Of a stretch of 13,693 bases of DNA, positions 7,070 to 13,249 are shown piece after piece (within the stretch, counting starts at the first letter, position 1; the number at the start of each line of letters is the position of its first letter). A program made the position numbers and the translations under genes. The DNA is from Patescibacteria group bacterium. GTDB lineage: Bacteria; Patescibacteriota; Minisyncoccia; UBA6257; Colwellbacteraceae. The notes below the pieces were generated by a model. It was not told where the DNA came from. It ran no database searches and saw only the letters and a list, made by a program, of their open reading frames with translations. Where the stretch lies: assembly GCA_018826645.1 (NCBI GenBank), contig JAHJZF010000056.1:1-13693 (forward strand), written 5' to 3'.

Positions 7070-8140
7070 TTACATCTTCTCAAGAAGAATCCTAAGCTCT
7101 GAAGGATTGAGGGAGTGAAGTTCCGCCTCCTCTAGGGCCACCTCTTTCTTCCTGACTAATTCAGCTAATGACCGATTCAAAGAGGTCATTCCCTGCTGAA
7201 GGCTGGTCTCAATCACAAGGTCGATTTGATAAGCTTTGTTCTCACGAATTAAATTACGAACGGCTGAGTTCACAAACATGATTTCTACGGCCGGCACCCT
7301 GCCTCCATCTATGCGCGGAACCAATCTCTGAGACAGAATGCCCACTAATGTAGCGGCGAGCTGAGAAGTAATCTGGCCCTGCTGATTAGCTGGGAAAGAA
7401 TCGATGATTCTGTCTATGGTTTGAGAGGCACTGTTGGTATGAAGGGTTGAAAAGACTAAGTGCCCTGTCTCTGCGGCAGTCATAGCGGTCGCTATTGATT
7501 CAGCATCCCTCATCTCACCGATCATAATCACGTCTGGGTCCTGCCTTAGAATTGAGCGCAAACCTTGGTGAAAGCTTGGTGTATCTGCCCCCACCTCTCT
7601 TTGAGAAAAAATCGCCCTATCTTGAACGAAAAGATATTCGATAGGGTCTTCGATAGTGATGATGTGGTCCATGCGAGAATGGTTTATCTCGTCAAGCATA
7701 CCCGCAAGAGTGGTTGATTTCCCGTGCCCAGCAGGACCCACACACAAGAAAAATCCTTGATTTAATTTTGTGAATTCGTGGAGAATGTTCGGCAAGCCTA
7801 AATCGTCAATGGTCTTAATCTCGGACGGGATAAGACGAAGGGCGGCTGCCATAAATGCTTTCTGAAAAAAAGTGTTCACCCTAAACCTCGCCTTATCTTC
7901 AAAATTGTATGAAAAGTCTAAGTCTCCTTGTTGTAGAAATTTCTCTTTCTGCTTCTCCGTAAGCATCGCCAAGGATAAGCCCTGAGTCATCTCTGGAGTT
8001 AATATTGCCTCGCTGGCGATATCCACTAAGCGACCATCTATTCTCAAAATGGGCTTCCTACCCACAGCGATGTGCAAATCAGACGCACCCTGCTTGGCGG
8101 TGGCCAAAAGTAATTCGTTGAGTTTCTGCTTATAATCCAT
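7070..8140 (-). CDS. pilT: Pilus retraction ATPase PilT
   Basis: Hexameric cytoplasmic ATPase that drives pilus disassembly and retraction. The 356 residues show the PAS-like N-terminal part with GASDLHIAVGRKPILRIDG, Walker A at 135-142 written GPAGHGKS (the more usual form is GPTGSGKS), the Asp box TIEDPIEY (162-169), Walker B region RQDPDVIMIGEMRD with Glu209, the His box STLHTNSA with His234, and the C-terminal AVRNLIRE (293-300) that identifies PilT rather than PilB. It starts 17 bp after the pilB stop and has its own -10-like element overlapping that stop, so it may be made independently of pilB. It ends 5 bp before pilC. No second PilT/PilU copy lies in the window. Confidence 0.96.
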   Translation of the reverse strand: MDYKQKLNELLLATAKQGASDLHIAVGRKPILRIDGRLVDIASEAILTPEMTQGLSLAMLTEKQKEKFLQQGDLDFSYNFEDKARFRVNTFFQKAFMAAALRLIPSEIKTIDDLGLPNILHEFTKLNQGFFLCVGPAGHGKSTTLAGMLDEINHSRMDHIITIEDPIEYLFVQDRAIFSQREVGADTPSFHQGLRSILRQDPDVIMIGEMRDAESIATAMTAAETGHLVFSTLHTNSASQTIDRIIDSFPANQQGQITSQLAATLVGILSQRLVPRIDGGRVPAVEIMFVNSAVRNLIRENKAYQIDLVIETSLQQGMTSLNRSLAELVRKKEVALEEAELHSLNPSELRILLEKM

Positions 8141-8151
8141 AACTACTAAAT

Positions 8152-8160
8152 ATTATATCA
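8152..8160 (-). promoter_or_regulatory. Extended -10 promoter upstream of pilT
   Basis: The minus strand reads TGA-TATAAT, a perfect extended -10; its TGA is the stop codon of pilB. It ends 11 nt before the pilT ATG, so a transcript would have a leader of about 5 nt. No convincing -35 at 17 bp. It is an internal promoter candidate within the pilus gene series. Confidence 0.6.
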
Positions 8161-9894
8161 CGACTCTGTAGTCTCCCTTAAGACGTCCTCTATACTGACC
8201 AATCCTTCGAGAGCCTTAACAATGCCGTCTTGGCGCATAGTAACTACGCCCTGTCGCCTAGCCTCTTCATAAATCTTACCTTCGGTTGGCTCTGCATTAA
8301 CAATTGCTTCTAATTCGCGAGTCATCTCAAATATTTCAAAAAGGGCGACTCTTCCCTTAAATCCTTTCTCTGTACAATCTTTCGAAGGGCGATATATCTT
8401 GTAGGGTGGCTGAAACTTGGTCACAGCTGGTTTTGCCTCCTCAGGAAGTCTGGAAAATTCTTTTTTGATAATCTCTTGAATCTCTGGAGGGGCTTCGACT
8501 ACTTCACGACAGGCAGGATTAAGCCTCCTTACCAATCTCTGGGCGACCATTAAGTTAACGGCAGCCGGTATAAGAAATGGTTCTACCCCCATATCGATTA
8601 AACGCGGAATGACGCCTATGGAGTTGTTCGCATGGAGAGTAGAAAGCACAACCTGACCAGTAAGCGCGGCATGTACTGCTAACTCGGCTGTTTCGTTGTC
8701 TCGAATCTCACCAACCATAATTACATCTGGGTCCTGCCTTAGAATTTGCCTCAAACCTGAGGCAAACGTATAACCAATCTCGGGTTTAACCTGAGATTGG
8801 TTGACTCCGCTAACAAAATATTCAACAGGGTCTTCTAGGCTAAGGATATTTGAATTCTCTTTGTTAATAAGCTGGAGAAGCGCGTAAAGAGTGGTCGTCT
8901 TACCCGAACCAGTGGGGCCAGTAACAAGCACTAAGCCGTAGGGACGTGCGATAGCTCTCTCTACTAACTTGGCATTTTTGCCAATTAATCCTAGGTTTTC
9001 GATATTCTTTAAACCTACACTTGGGTCAAGTACTCTGATAGCCACCTTTTCGCCAAGAGGTGTTGGGAAAGTGGCAACTCTGAAATCGATATCCTTGCCA
9101 AAAATTGTATCCCTGAATCTGCCGTCCTGCGGAACCCTTGATTCATCTATTTTAAGGTCGGTTAAAATTTTAATCCTAGATACAATCGCCTCATGTATAT
9201 TGAGAGGAAAGCTAGAGATCTCCTTTAAATCACCGTCCATTCTGAACCTAATTCTCAATCTATCCTTCTGGGGTTCAATGTGAATATCTGACGCGCCCTG
9301 TTCAACTGCGGACTTGAGCGTCGAAGCAACAATTTTAATAATCGGCGCCTCCTCTCCTACGTCCACCCCCTCTTCAATAGATGCCCTTCTAACTTTCTCT
9401 TGCGCTGCAGTTTTTGCGTCTTCGCCCAAAGATTGAACCGCTTTTTGAATATCAGATTCATAGGGCGTGTACATTCTAAGGACCTTGCCCAAGTCTGAAT
9501 GGGTTAGGAGATAAACGCCGAGACTAAGTTGTCTTTGTTTGGCGATAAAACGAAGGGCCTCTTGAGCTTTTGAGTCTTGGGGGTCGGTCATACCAACGAC
9601 CAACATTCTTCCATCCAGCTTAAGAGGTACCACGCTATAGGCTTCGGCCGTATTCTCTGGAATAAGCGCGAGTGTATCTTTCGTAATTAATTTGGTATCA
9701 ACCGCCATATAGGGCACACCTACAATCTCGCTTTTAACTTGAACAAGTTTTGCCTCGTCGACAAGGCGCCTGTCTACAATCAGGTCTTCTGCAGATTTCT
9801 TTAGCTGTACGGATTCAGCCAAAAGTTTTTGACTATCTTCAAGAGATAATAAATTCTTAGCTACTAAGCTATTTAGTAAAGTATTGCCGTCCAT
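8158..9894 (-). CDS. pilB: Pilus extension ATPase PilB (GspE/PilB family)
   Basis: Cytoplasmic hexameric ATPase that powers pilin polymerisation with PilC. The 578 residues comprise an N-terminal MshE/GspE N domain (about 1-145), a linker, GASDIHIEPQ at 200-209, Walker A GPTGSGKT at 326-333, Asp box LEDPVEYF (353-360), Walker B region RQDPDVIMVGEIRD with Glu396, and the His box STLHANNS with His421. The C-terminal zinc site that usually has four cysteines (two CxxC pairs) is degenerate: only Cys462 (NPAC) and Cys507 (KDC, just before GFKGRVALFEIFE) remain, so metal binding is doubtful. A 31-bp palindrome lies within the gene (8772-8802). It starts 11 bp after the PilP-like stop with no Shine-Dalgarno. 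Confidence 0.96.
   Translation of the reverse strand: MDGNTLLNSLVAKNLLSLEDSQKLLAESVQLKKSAEDLIVDRRLVDEAKLVQVKSEIVGVPYMAVDTKLITKDTLALIPENTAEAYSVVPLKLDGRMLVVGMTDPQDSKAQEALRFIAKQRQLSLGVYLLTHSDLGKVLRMYTPYESDIQKAVQSLGEDAKTAAQEKVRRASIEEGVDVGEEAPIIKIVASTLKSAVEQGASDIHIEPQKDRLRIRFRMDGDLKEISSFPLNIHEAIVSRIKILTDLKIDESRVPQDGRFRDTIFGKDIDFRVATFPTPLGEKVAIRVLDPSVGLKNIENLGLIGKNAKLVERAIARPYGLVLVTGPTGSGKTTTLYALLQLINKENSNILSLEDPVEYFVSGVNQSQVKPEIGYTFASGLRQILRQDPDVIMVGEIRDNETAELAVHAALTGQVVLSTLHANNSIGVIPRLIDMGVEPFLIPAAVNLMVAQRLVRRLNPACREVVEAPPEIQEIIKKEFSRLPEEAKPAVTKFQPPYKIYRPSKDCTEKGFKGRVALFEIFEMTRELEAIVNAEPTEGKIYEEARRQGVVTMRQDGIVKALEGLVSIEDVLRETTES
8772..8802. repeat. 31-bp near-perfect palindrome within pilB
   Basis: Outer arms AACCAATCTC and GAGATTGGTT are perfect 10-bp complements. 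Inner GGTT and AACC also pair, about a central T, with a single mismatched pair between them. It spans codons 365-375 of PilB (NQSQVKPEIGY), between the Walker A and Walker B regions. The pilB mRNA could form a strong hairpin here. The amino-acid sequence is conserved in PilB, so coding constraint may explain part of the symmetry; any function is inferred. Confidence 0.6.
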
Positions 9895-9905
9895 TGGTTT
9901 CGTTG

Positions 9906-10196
9906 TTAAAACCGGGCGAACGGATTGTCGCGTCCGGCCTCACCCGGCTCTACGCCCTCCACCTTATTCTCGAGGAGGTTATATACCGGATCATCCTTAA
10001 GAGCGCTATCGTTAAGACTTACCGAAGACAGCTCTGAAACCGATTCTAATTCTGTCGGCGCCACCACCTCTACAAAAGGTTCTGGAGCGAAGAAAAGAAG
10101 ATATGTGCCCAAACCAAGCAACATAATAACCACCACTACCCCCACTATATTCATAAGGTTTTTGTTATCTCCTTCTGTTTTGAATGAAAATGCCAT
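9906..10196 (-). CDS. Short single-pass membrane protein, PilP-like
   Basis: A 96-residue protein with a charged N-terminus (1-14), one transmembrane helix (about 15-36) and a short external tail rich in Glu, Ser and Val, ending in GRDNPFARF. PilP of Gram-negative bacteria carries a conserved R-x-PF-type segment and sits in this same place after pilO. The ending and position suggest a reduced PilP-like component of the alignment complex. It has no lipobox and no room for the PilP beta-domain that binds the secretin PilQ, as would fit a cell without an outer membrane. It begins 1 bp after the pilO stop and ends 11 bp before pilB. The PilP link is inference from position and tail motif only; otherwise call it a hypothetical membrane protein. 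Confidence 0.72.
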   Translation of the reverse strand: MAFSFKTEGDNKNLMNIVGVVVVIMLLGLGTYLLFFAPEPFVEVVAPTELESVSELSSVSLNDSALKDDPVYNLLENKVEGVEPGEAGRDNPFARF

Positions 10197-10197
10197 T

Positions 10198-10764
10198 TTA
10201 GAATTGATAATATGTGTCTATCTCCATTTGGTATTCATAGGGACCATCTGCATTCCCACCAGATACGCTCAGGGAGTGCACCTCCATAAATCTAACGTTA
10301 GTCTCAACGGCTTCGAGGAAAGACTTTAGGGACTCGTAATCTCCGAACGCTTCTACAAGGATGCGCATAGAGCCCAATGGCCTCAAGACTTCTGTTCCGC
10401 CAATATTCTCATCAACTACTACTGGCAGGGGTCGAATCGAGAGCGAATTTAGAAGCATTCCATTAGAAGACGTTATACCTTGTATCTGATTAACTGCGTA
10501 GGCGACATTCTCTTCGCTTGGCAGCCTTAAGTCCGTAGCTTTTCTTAGATCCGATATGCTTTCAAATTCTTGGATTAAGGCTTCGACGGCTTCTATAGAT
10601 AGCTTCTCTTCTTCTAAGAGTACGTTCGTAGCGACCAATTCTCCACGCAAATCTTGTATCTCCCTATATTCAGGCACGATAAGCGAGGCGTACGTAACCA
10701 TTGAGCCGACTATCAAAAGGAAGCTCGCAAGAATTCCTAAAAGTCTTTGAGCGGCTGGTTTCAT
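10198..10764 (-). CDS. pilO: Type IV pilus alignment-complex protein PilO
   Basis: Bitopic inner-membrane protein that pairs with PilN to link PilM/PilC to the outer parts of the machine. The 188 residues show a short cytoplasmic N-terminus, a transmembrane helix (about 7-29), a coiled-coil region (about 33-72, ending near EFESISDLRKATDLRLPSE) and a ferredoxin-like external domain. The phrase LRLPSEENVAYAVNQIQGI resembles the family's conserved P-x-E-x-x-x-x-x-L-x-x-I pattern after the coil. Its ATG overlaps the pilN TGA (ATGA), so translation is coupled, and it ends 1 bp before the PilP-like gene. Sequence divergence is typical of PilO; the call rests on architecture plus position. Confidence 0.85.
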   Translation of the reverse strand: MKPAAQRLLGILASFLLIVGSMVTYASLIVPEYREIQDLRGELVATNVLLEEEKLSIEAVEALIQEFESISDLRKATDLRLPSEENVAYAVNQIQGITSSNGMLLNSLSIRPLPVVVDENIGGTEVLRPLGSMRILVEAFGDYESLKSFLEAVETNVRFMEVHSLSVSGGNADGPYEYQMEIDTYYQF

Positions 10765-11324
10765 TGTATTAAATCAAAAACTTTTTCCGTTACGACCATA
10801 TTGATTCTGAATTGAATACCCCCAGATTCCCACTGCGAATTCTCTAGATTATAACTTTCAACAAATTCTGAATTTTCCAAAATGGTAAGTTGCGCTACAA
10901 GGTCTTCGTACGAAAGGGCTATTCCCTCTATAGATATCTCTCCCTTATCCGTCGTTAAATCTAATCCAATATACGAAACATTGGGATGCGTGATAGATTC
11001 GAGAAGCACCAATCCCTGCGATGAAAACACGTGGCTCCCCAACAAGCTACGTATGTTTGTTAATTGAGAGTGGAGCATGGCTAAATTATCTTTCTCCTCA
11101 GAAGATACGCGATCACTCAAACCATCAAGTTCTGCCGTGGATTCGCCAATAGCCTTGTTTAAAAATGTCTTGTAGCCGAATGCCAACCCTGCATAGAAAA
11201 AGAAAGATGCTAAAAATAACACGAGGGCAAATGTGAAAAACTTCTTAGGCCAGCCTATAGAAGGGACTCCACTCGAAAACTGCTCTTGAACATTTTGAGT
11301 ATATTGAGGTGCTTGGATGGGCAT
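10761..11324 (-). CDS. pilN: Type IV pilus alignment-complex protein PilN
   Basis: Bitopic inner-membrane partner of PilO; in other bacteria its cytoplasmic N-terminus docks into PilM. The 187 residues show a 28-residue cytoplasmic N-terminus, a transmembrane helix (about 29-51), a short coil (about 60-95) and a PilN-type external domain (ITHPNVSYIGLDLTT, then ISIEGIALSYEDLVAQLTILENSEFVESYNL), which follows the PF05137 pattern closely. The INLLP motif that binds PilM in model systems is absent from the N-terminus, which instead has a Pro/Gln/Ser-rich tail. It begins 7 bp after pilM and overlaps pilO by 4 bp. Identification is fairly secure from the external domain and gene order. Confidence 0.86.
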   Translation of the reverse strand: MPIQAPQYTQNVQEQFSSGVPSIGWPKKFFTFALVLFLASFFFYAGLAFGYKTFLNKAIGESTAELDGLSDRVSSEEKDNLAMLHSQLTNIRSLLGSHVFSSQGLVLLESITHPNVSYIGLDLTTDKGEISIEGIALSYEDLVAQLTILENSEFVESYNLENSQWESGGIQFRINMVVTEKVFDLIQ

Positions 11325-11331
11325 TTAAATA

Positions 11332-12423
11332 TTATTTATCATTTAGGAATACTCTACTACCTAGTCCCAAAGCTACCGAAAGCGCCGGTGCTACATTTTT
11401 TAAAACGGGCGCGGCGGCTTGAGGATAACTAATTTTTGTTCCGAACGGGTCTGCTTTAATGGTGGACATCTTTAGCTTATCGGATACGTACTTTTCTATT
11501 CCTAGTAAGTTCGCTGACCCACCAGATAATATGACACGATCAACCTTCTCTTGGTGGTTTTTCTCATGCCCTTCTATAACCCGTTTGGCTTCATTAATTA
11601 TAACATCCAGATACGGAAGCATTAAAGTGGATACTTCATATTCGCCTCCTGTGCCCATAAGTCCTTTTTGTTTTTTAAGCTCTTCTGCTCTTAAAACATT
11701 AATTCCCAAGCCCTTAGCGAGGGCGTGCGTCAGGGAACTGCCGGCGAAATCGGCTTGAGCTGAATATATCAAAGCTCCTCCACTAGCAATCGCAAAAGCC
11801 GTCGAACGAGCGCCGATATCTACAATAATAGAAAGCGTGGAGTCCCCCCCCGTTAAGACGCGAGCTAACGAAACTGTCTCTAACTCTAGTGCCTTTAAGT
11901 TTAATCCCGCTCTTTGACATATGCTTTGATATTTTTGTATCTGTTTCGTAGGCACGGCTATTAGAATAACTTTCTGTATAGAGTTGCCGTGTTCGTTCTT
12001 ATATTTACCGATTCTTAACCAATCAATCGTAACCTGATCAAGTGGCATCGGCACCAGAGCTTTCGCTTGATATCTCATGGCTTGAGATGTTTCGTCTGCG
12101 GCCATCTCTGGTAATTCCAGTAAAGATGTAAAGGCGGAAAATGCTGGAAGTGATAGGACGACGTCCTTAACGGAGGTCTTCATATTTTTCAACAATAGAC
12201 TCAATGTCTCTGCCGTCTCTGCGTCCATAATGTCTAGGCTACTCGTCTGAATAGCATCATTAATTCTTTCAAGGTGCCCCTTGGCCTCTAAGATGCCGTA
12301 GTTCACCAAATTGATACCCTTCCTAGACTTTGATAGCTCGACCACCTTGATAGAAGCCGTCCCCATGTCGATGCCTAGAATATTCTTGGGTGCTATTGAG
12401 GTGAATTTAGATAAATTAAACAT
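11332..12423 (-). CDS. pilM: Type IV pilus actin-like ATPase PilM
   Basis: Cytoplasmic actin-fold (FtsA-like) nucleotide-binding protein that recruits PilN to the base of the pilus machine. From the chosen start it is 363 residues, near the family's usual 350-ish length. Visible motifs are phosphate-1 GIDMGTASIKVVELS (17-31), phosphate-2 VDIGARST (201-208) and the adenosine segment LSGGSANLLG (299-308). The frame is open back to an ATG at 12457-12459, but the added 12 residues (MLQFLLASITCA) are not typical, and a -10 element (12431-12436) lies between the two, so the ATG at 12421-12423 (MFNLSKF) is preferred. It is the first gene of the minus-strand pilus series and diverges from comF. Confidence 0.93.
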   Translation of the reverse strand: MFNLSKFTSIAPKNILGIDMGTASIKVVELSKSRKGINLVNYGILEAKGHLERINDAIQTSSLDIMDAETAETLSLLLKNMKTSVKDVVLSLPAFSAFTSLLELPEMAADETSQAMRYQAKALVPMPLDQVTIDWLRIGKYKNEHGNSIQKVILIAVPTKQIQKYQSICQRAGLNLKALELETVSLARVLTGGDSTLSIIVDIGARSTAFAIASGGALIYSAQADFAGSSLTHALAKGLGINVLRAEELKKQKGLMGTGGEYEVSTLMLPYLDVIINEAKRVIEGHEKNHQEKVDRVILSGGSANLLGIEKYVSDKLKMSTIKADPFGTKISYPQAAAPVLKNVAPALSVALGLGSRVFLNDK

Positions 12424-12473
12424 AGCGCAGGTTATACTAGCTAATAGAAATTGTAACATACGAGCGCCTCATC
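12424..12473. promoter_or_regulatory. Divergent pilM / comF promoter region
   Basis: Only 50 bp separate the two starts. For pilM the minus strand has TATAAC (12431-12436), exactly 7 nt before the ATG, the same spacing as at the pilin gene, predicting a leaderless mRNA; the -35 at 17 bp is weak (ATGTTA). For comF the plus strand has TAACAT (12454-12459), 4/6 to consensus, ending 14 nt before its ATG, with a poor -35 (GTTATA) that is the reverse complement of the pilM -10. The two promoters would overlap face to face, so use of one may exclude the other. The pilM element is the more credible. Confidence 0.5.
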
Positions 12474-13145
12474 ATGTTTAAGAAAACTTGGGATAAATGC
12501 TTGGATATTCTGTTCCCCCAGATATGCCTTAACTGCAAAACGTTCTTGGAAGGGGCGGAAAACAAAAACAACCTCCTATGTCATGATTGCCTCAAAAGCA
12601 TAGCGTTCTTTAAAACTAGCTTTCGCTTATCTCCAGAATGTAGACTCTTTGCCCTTGGCCCATACGAAGACGTGGTTCTTAAAAAACTGATTCATCATTT
12701 TAAATATAAAAGCTTCAGAAATGCACTGACGCCCATTGAACCATTTATAAATATTTATTTAGAAGATTTGGTCGAGGGAACTCTCAATTCCTATTGTATT
12801 GTCGTGCCTATCCCCCTTCATAAGACACGCCTCAGAGAAAGGGGTTTTAATCAATCTTTGTTGATAGCAGAAATCATTGGCGAGAAGCTTAATCTTAAAG
12901 TTGTTCCCGAAGCTCTTAAGAGAATTAAAAACACCAAACATCAAACCGAGATTCAAGACGATATTCGACGCAAGAAGAATGTTTTGAATTGCTTCGCTAT
13001 TGACGAAAAGTCGGTTCGAAATAAATCTGTCCTTCTAGTGGACGATGTCTATACGTCTGGAGCGACGATTAATGAGGCGGTAAAAATGTTTCGACACGCT
13101 GGAGCTAAGGAAATTAATGTTTTCGTCCTCGCAAAAACCCGCTAA
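12474..13145 (+). CDS. comF: ComF family phosphoribosyltransferase-like competence protein
   Basis: Cytoplasmic ComF/GntX-type protein needed in several bacteria for moving incoming single-stranded DNA into the cell during natural transformation. The 223 residues show the N-terminal zinc finger (C18-x2-C21 and C36-x2-C39, with the usual LFPQICLNC context), the conserved VPIPLHKTRLRERGFNQS region, a KNTKHQTEI segment, and the PRPP-binding loop VLLVDDVYTSGAT (186-198, with Asp190/Asp191). Length is typical. It diverges from pilM across 50 bp and converges with the PaaX-like gene. The upstream GAGCGCCTCATC holds no Shine-Dalgarno. Its place beside a full pilus locus supports a shared role in DNA uptake, but ComF proteins also occur without competence. 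Confidence 0.93.
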   Translation: MFKKTWDKCLDILFPQICLNCKTFLEGAENKNNLLCHDCLKSIAFFKTSFRLSPECRLFALGPYEDVVLKKLIHHFKYKSFRNALTPIEPFINIYLEDLVEGTLNSYCIVVPIPLHKTRLRERGFNQSLLIAEIIGEKLNLKVVPEALKRIKNTKHQTEIQDDIRRKKNVLNCFAIDEKSVRNKSVLLVDDVYTSGATINEAVKMFRHAGAKEINVFVLAKTR

Positions 13146-13202
13146 GCAGAACTTCGGCTCGCAAAAGCTCACCGACTCATCAAACTCCAATCTTTTTATA
13201 TA

Positions 13203-13234
13203 TCAAAATTTGTGACGGCCGTCAGAAATTTTGA
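13203..13234. terminator. 32-bp palindrome, likely bidirectional terminator
   Basis: Lies between the convergent ends of comF and the PaaX-like gene. Arms TCAAAATTT and AAATTTTGA flank a perfect 12-bp palindrome TGACGGCCGTCA, with one G/G mismatch in each half. On the plus strand it is followed by a T-rich run (CTTCTTTCTTTTC); on the minus strand by ATATATAAAAAG, which lacks a clean U-tract. Position and symmetry fit a shared terminator. The symmetric core could also be a protein-binding site. The rest of the 104-bp gap (13146-13249) shows nothing else. Confidence 0.65.
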
Positions 13235-13249
13235 CTTCTTTCTTTTCTA

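Noticed and set aside
6769..7095. 108-residue plus-strand frame opposite pilC
   Set aside because: Antisense to conserved PilC repeats; hydrophobic content reflects the complement of PilC codons.
9911..9950. GC-rich short inverted repeats at the end of the PilP-like gene (CCGGG...CCCGG)
   Set aside because: Arms of 4-5 bp with long loops and no T-run; they code for the GEAGRDNPFARF tail.
9925..10329. 134-residue plus-strand frame opposite the PilP-like gene and the end of pilO
   Set aside because: Antisense shadow with no family features; the minus-strand genes have transmembrane helices, family motifs and operon spacing.
10848..10853. TATAAT on the minus strand inside pilN
   Set aside because: Within coding sequence near the end of pilN, about 85 nt from the pilO start, with no TG extension or -35; likely chance.
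12424..12459. Longer PilM start (12 extra residues)
   Set aside because: The added residues are not typical of PilM and a -10 element lies between the two ATGs; the shorter start gives the usual protein length.
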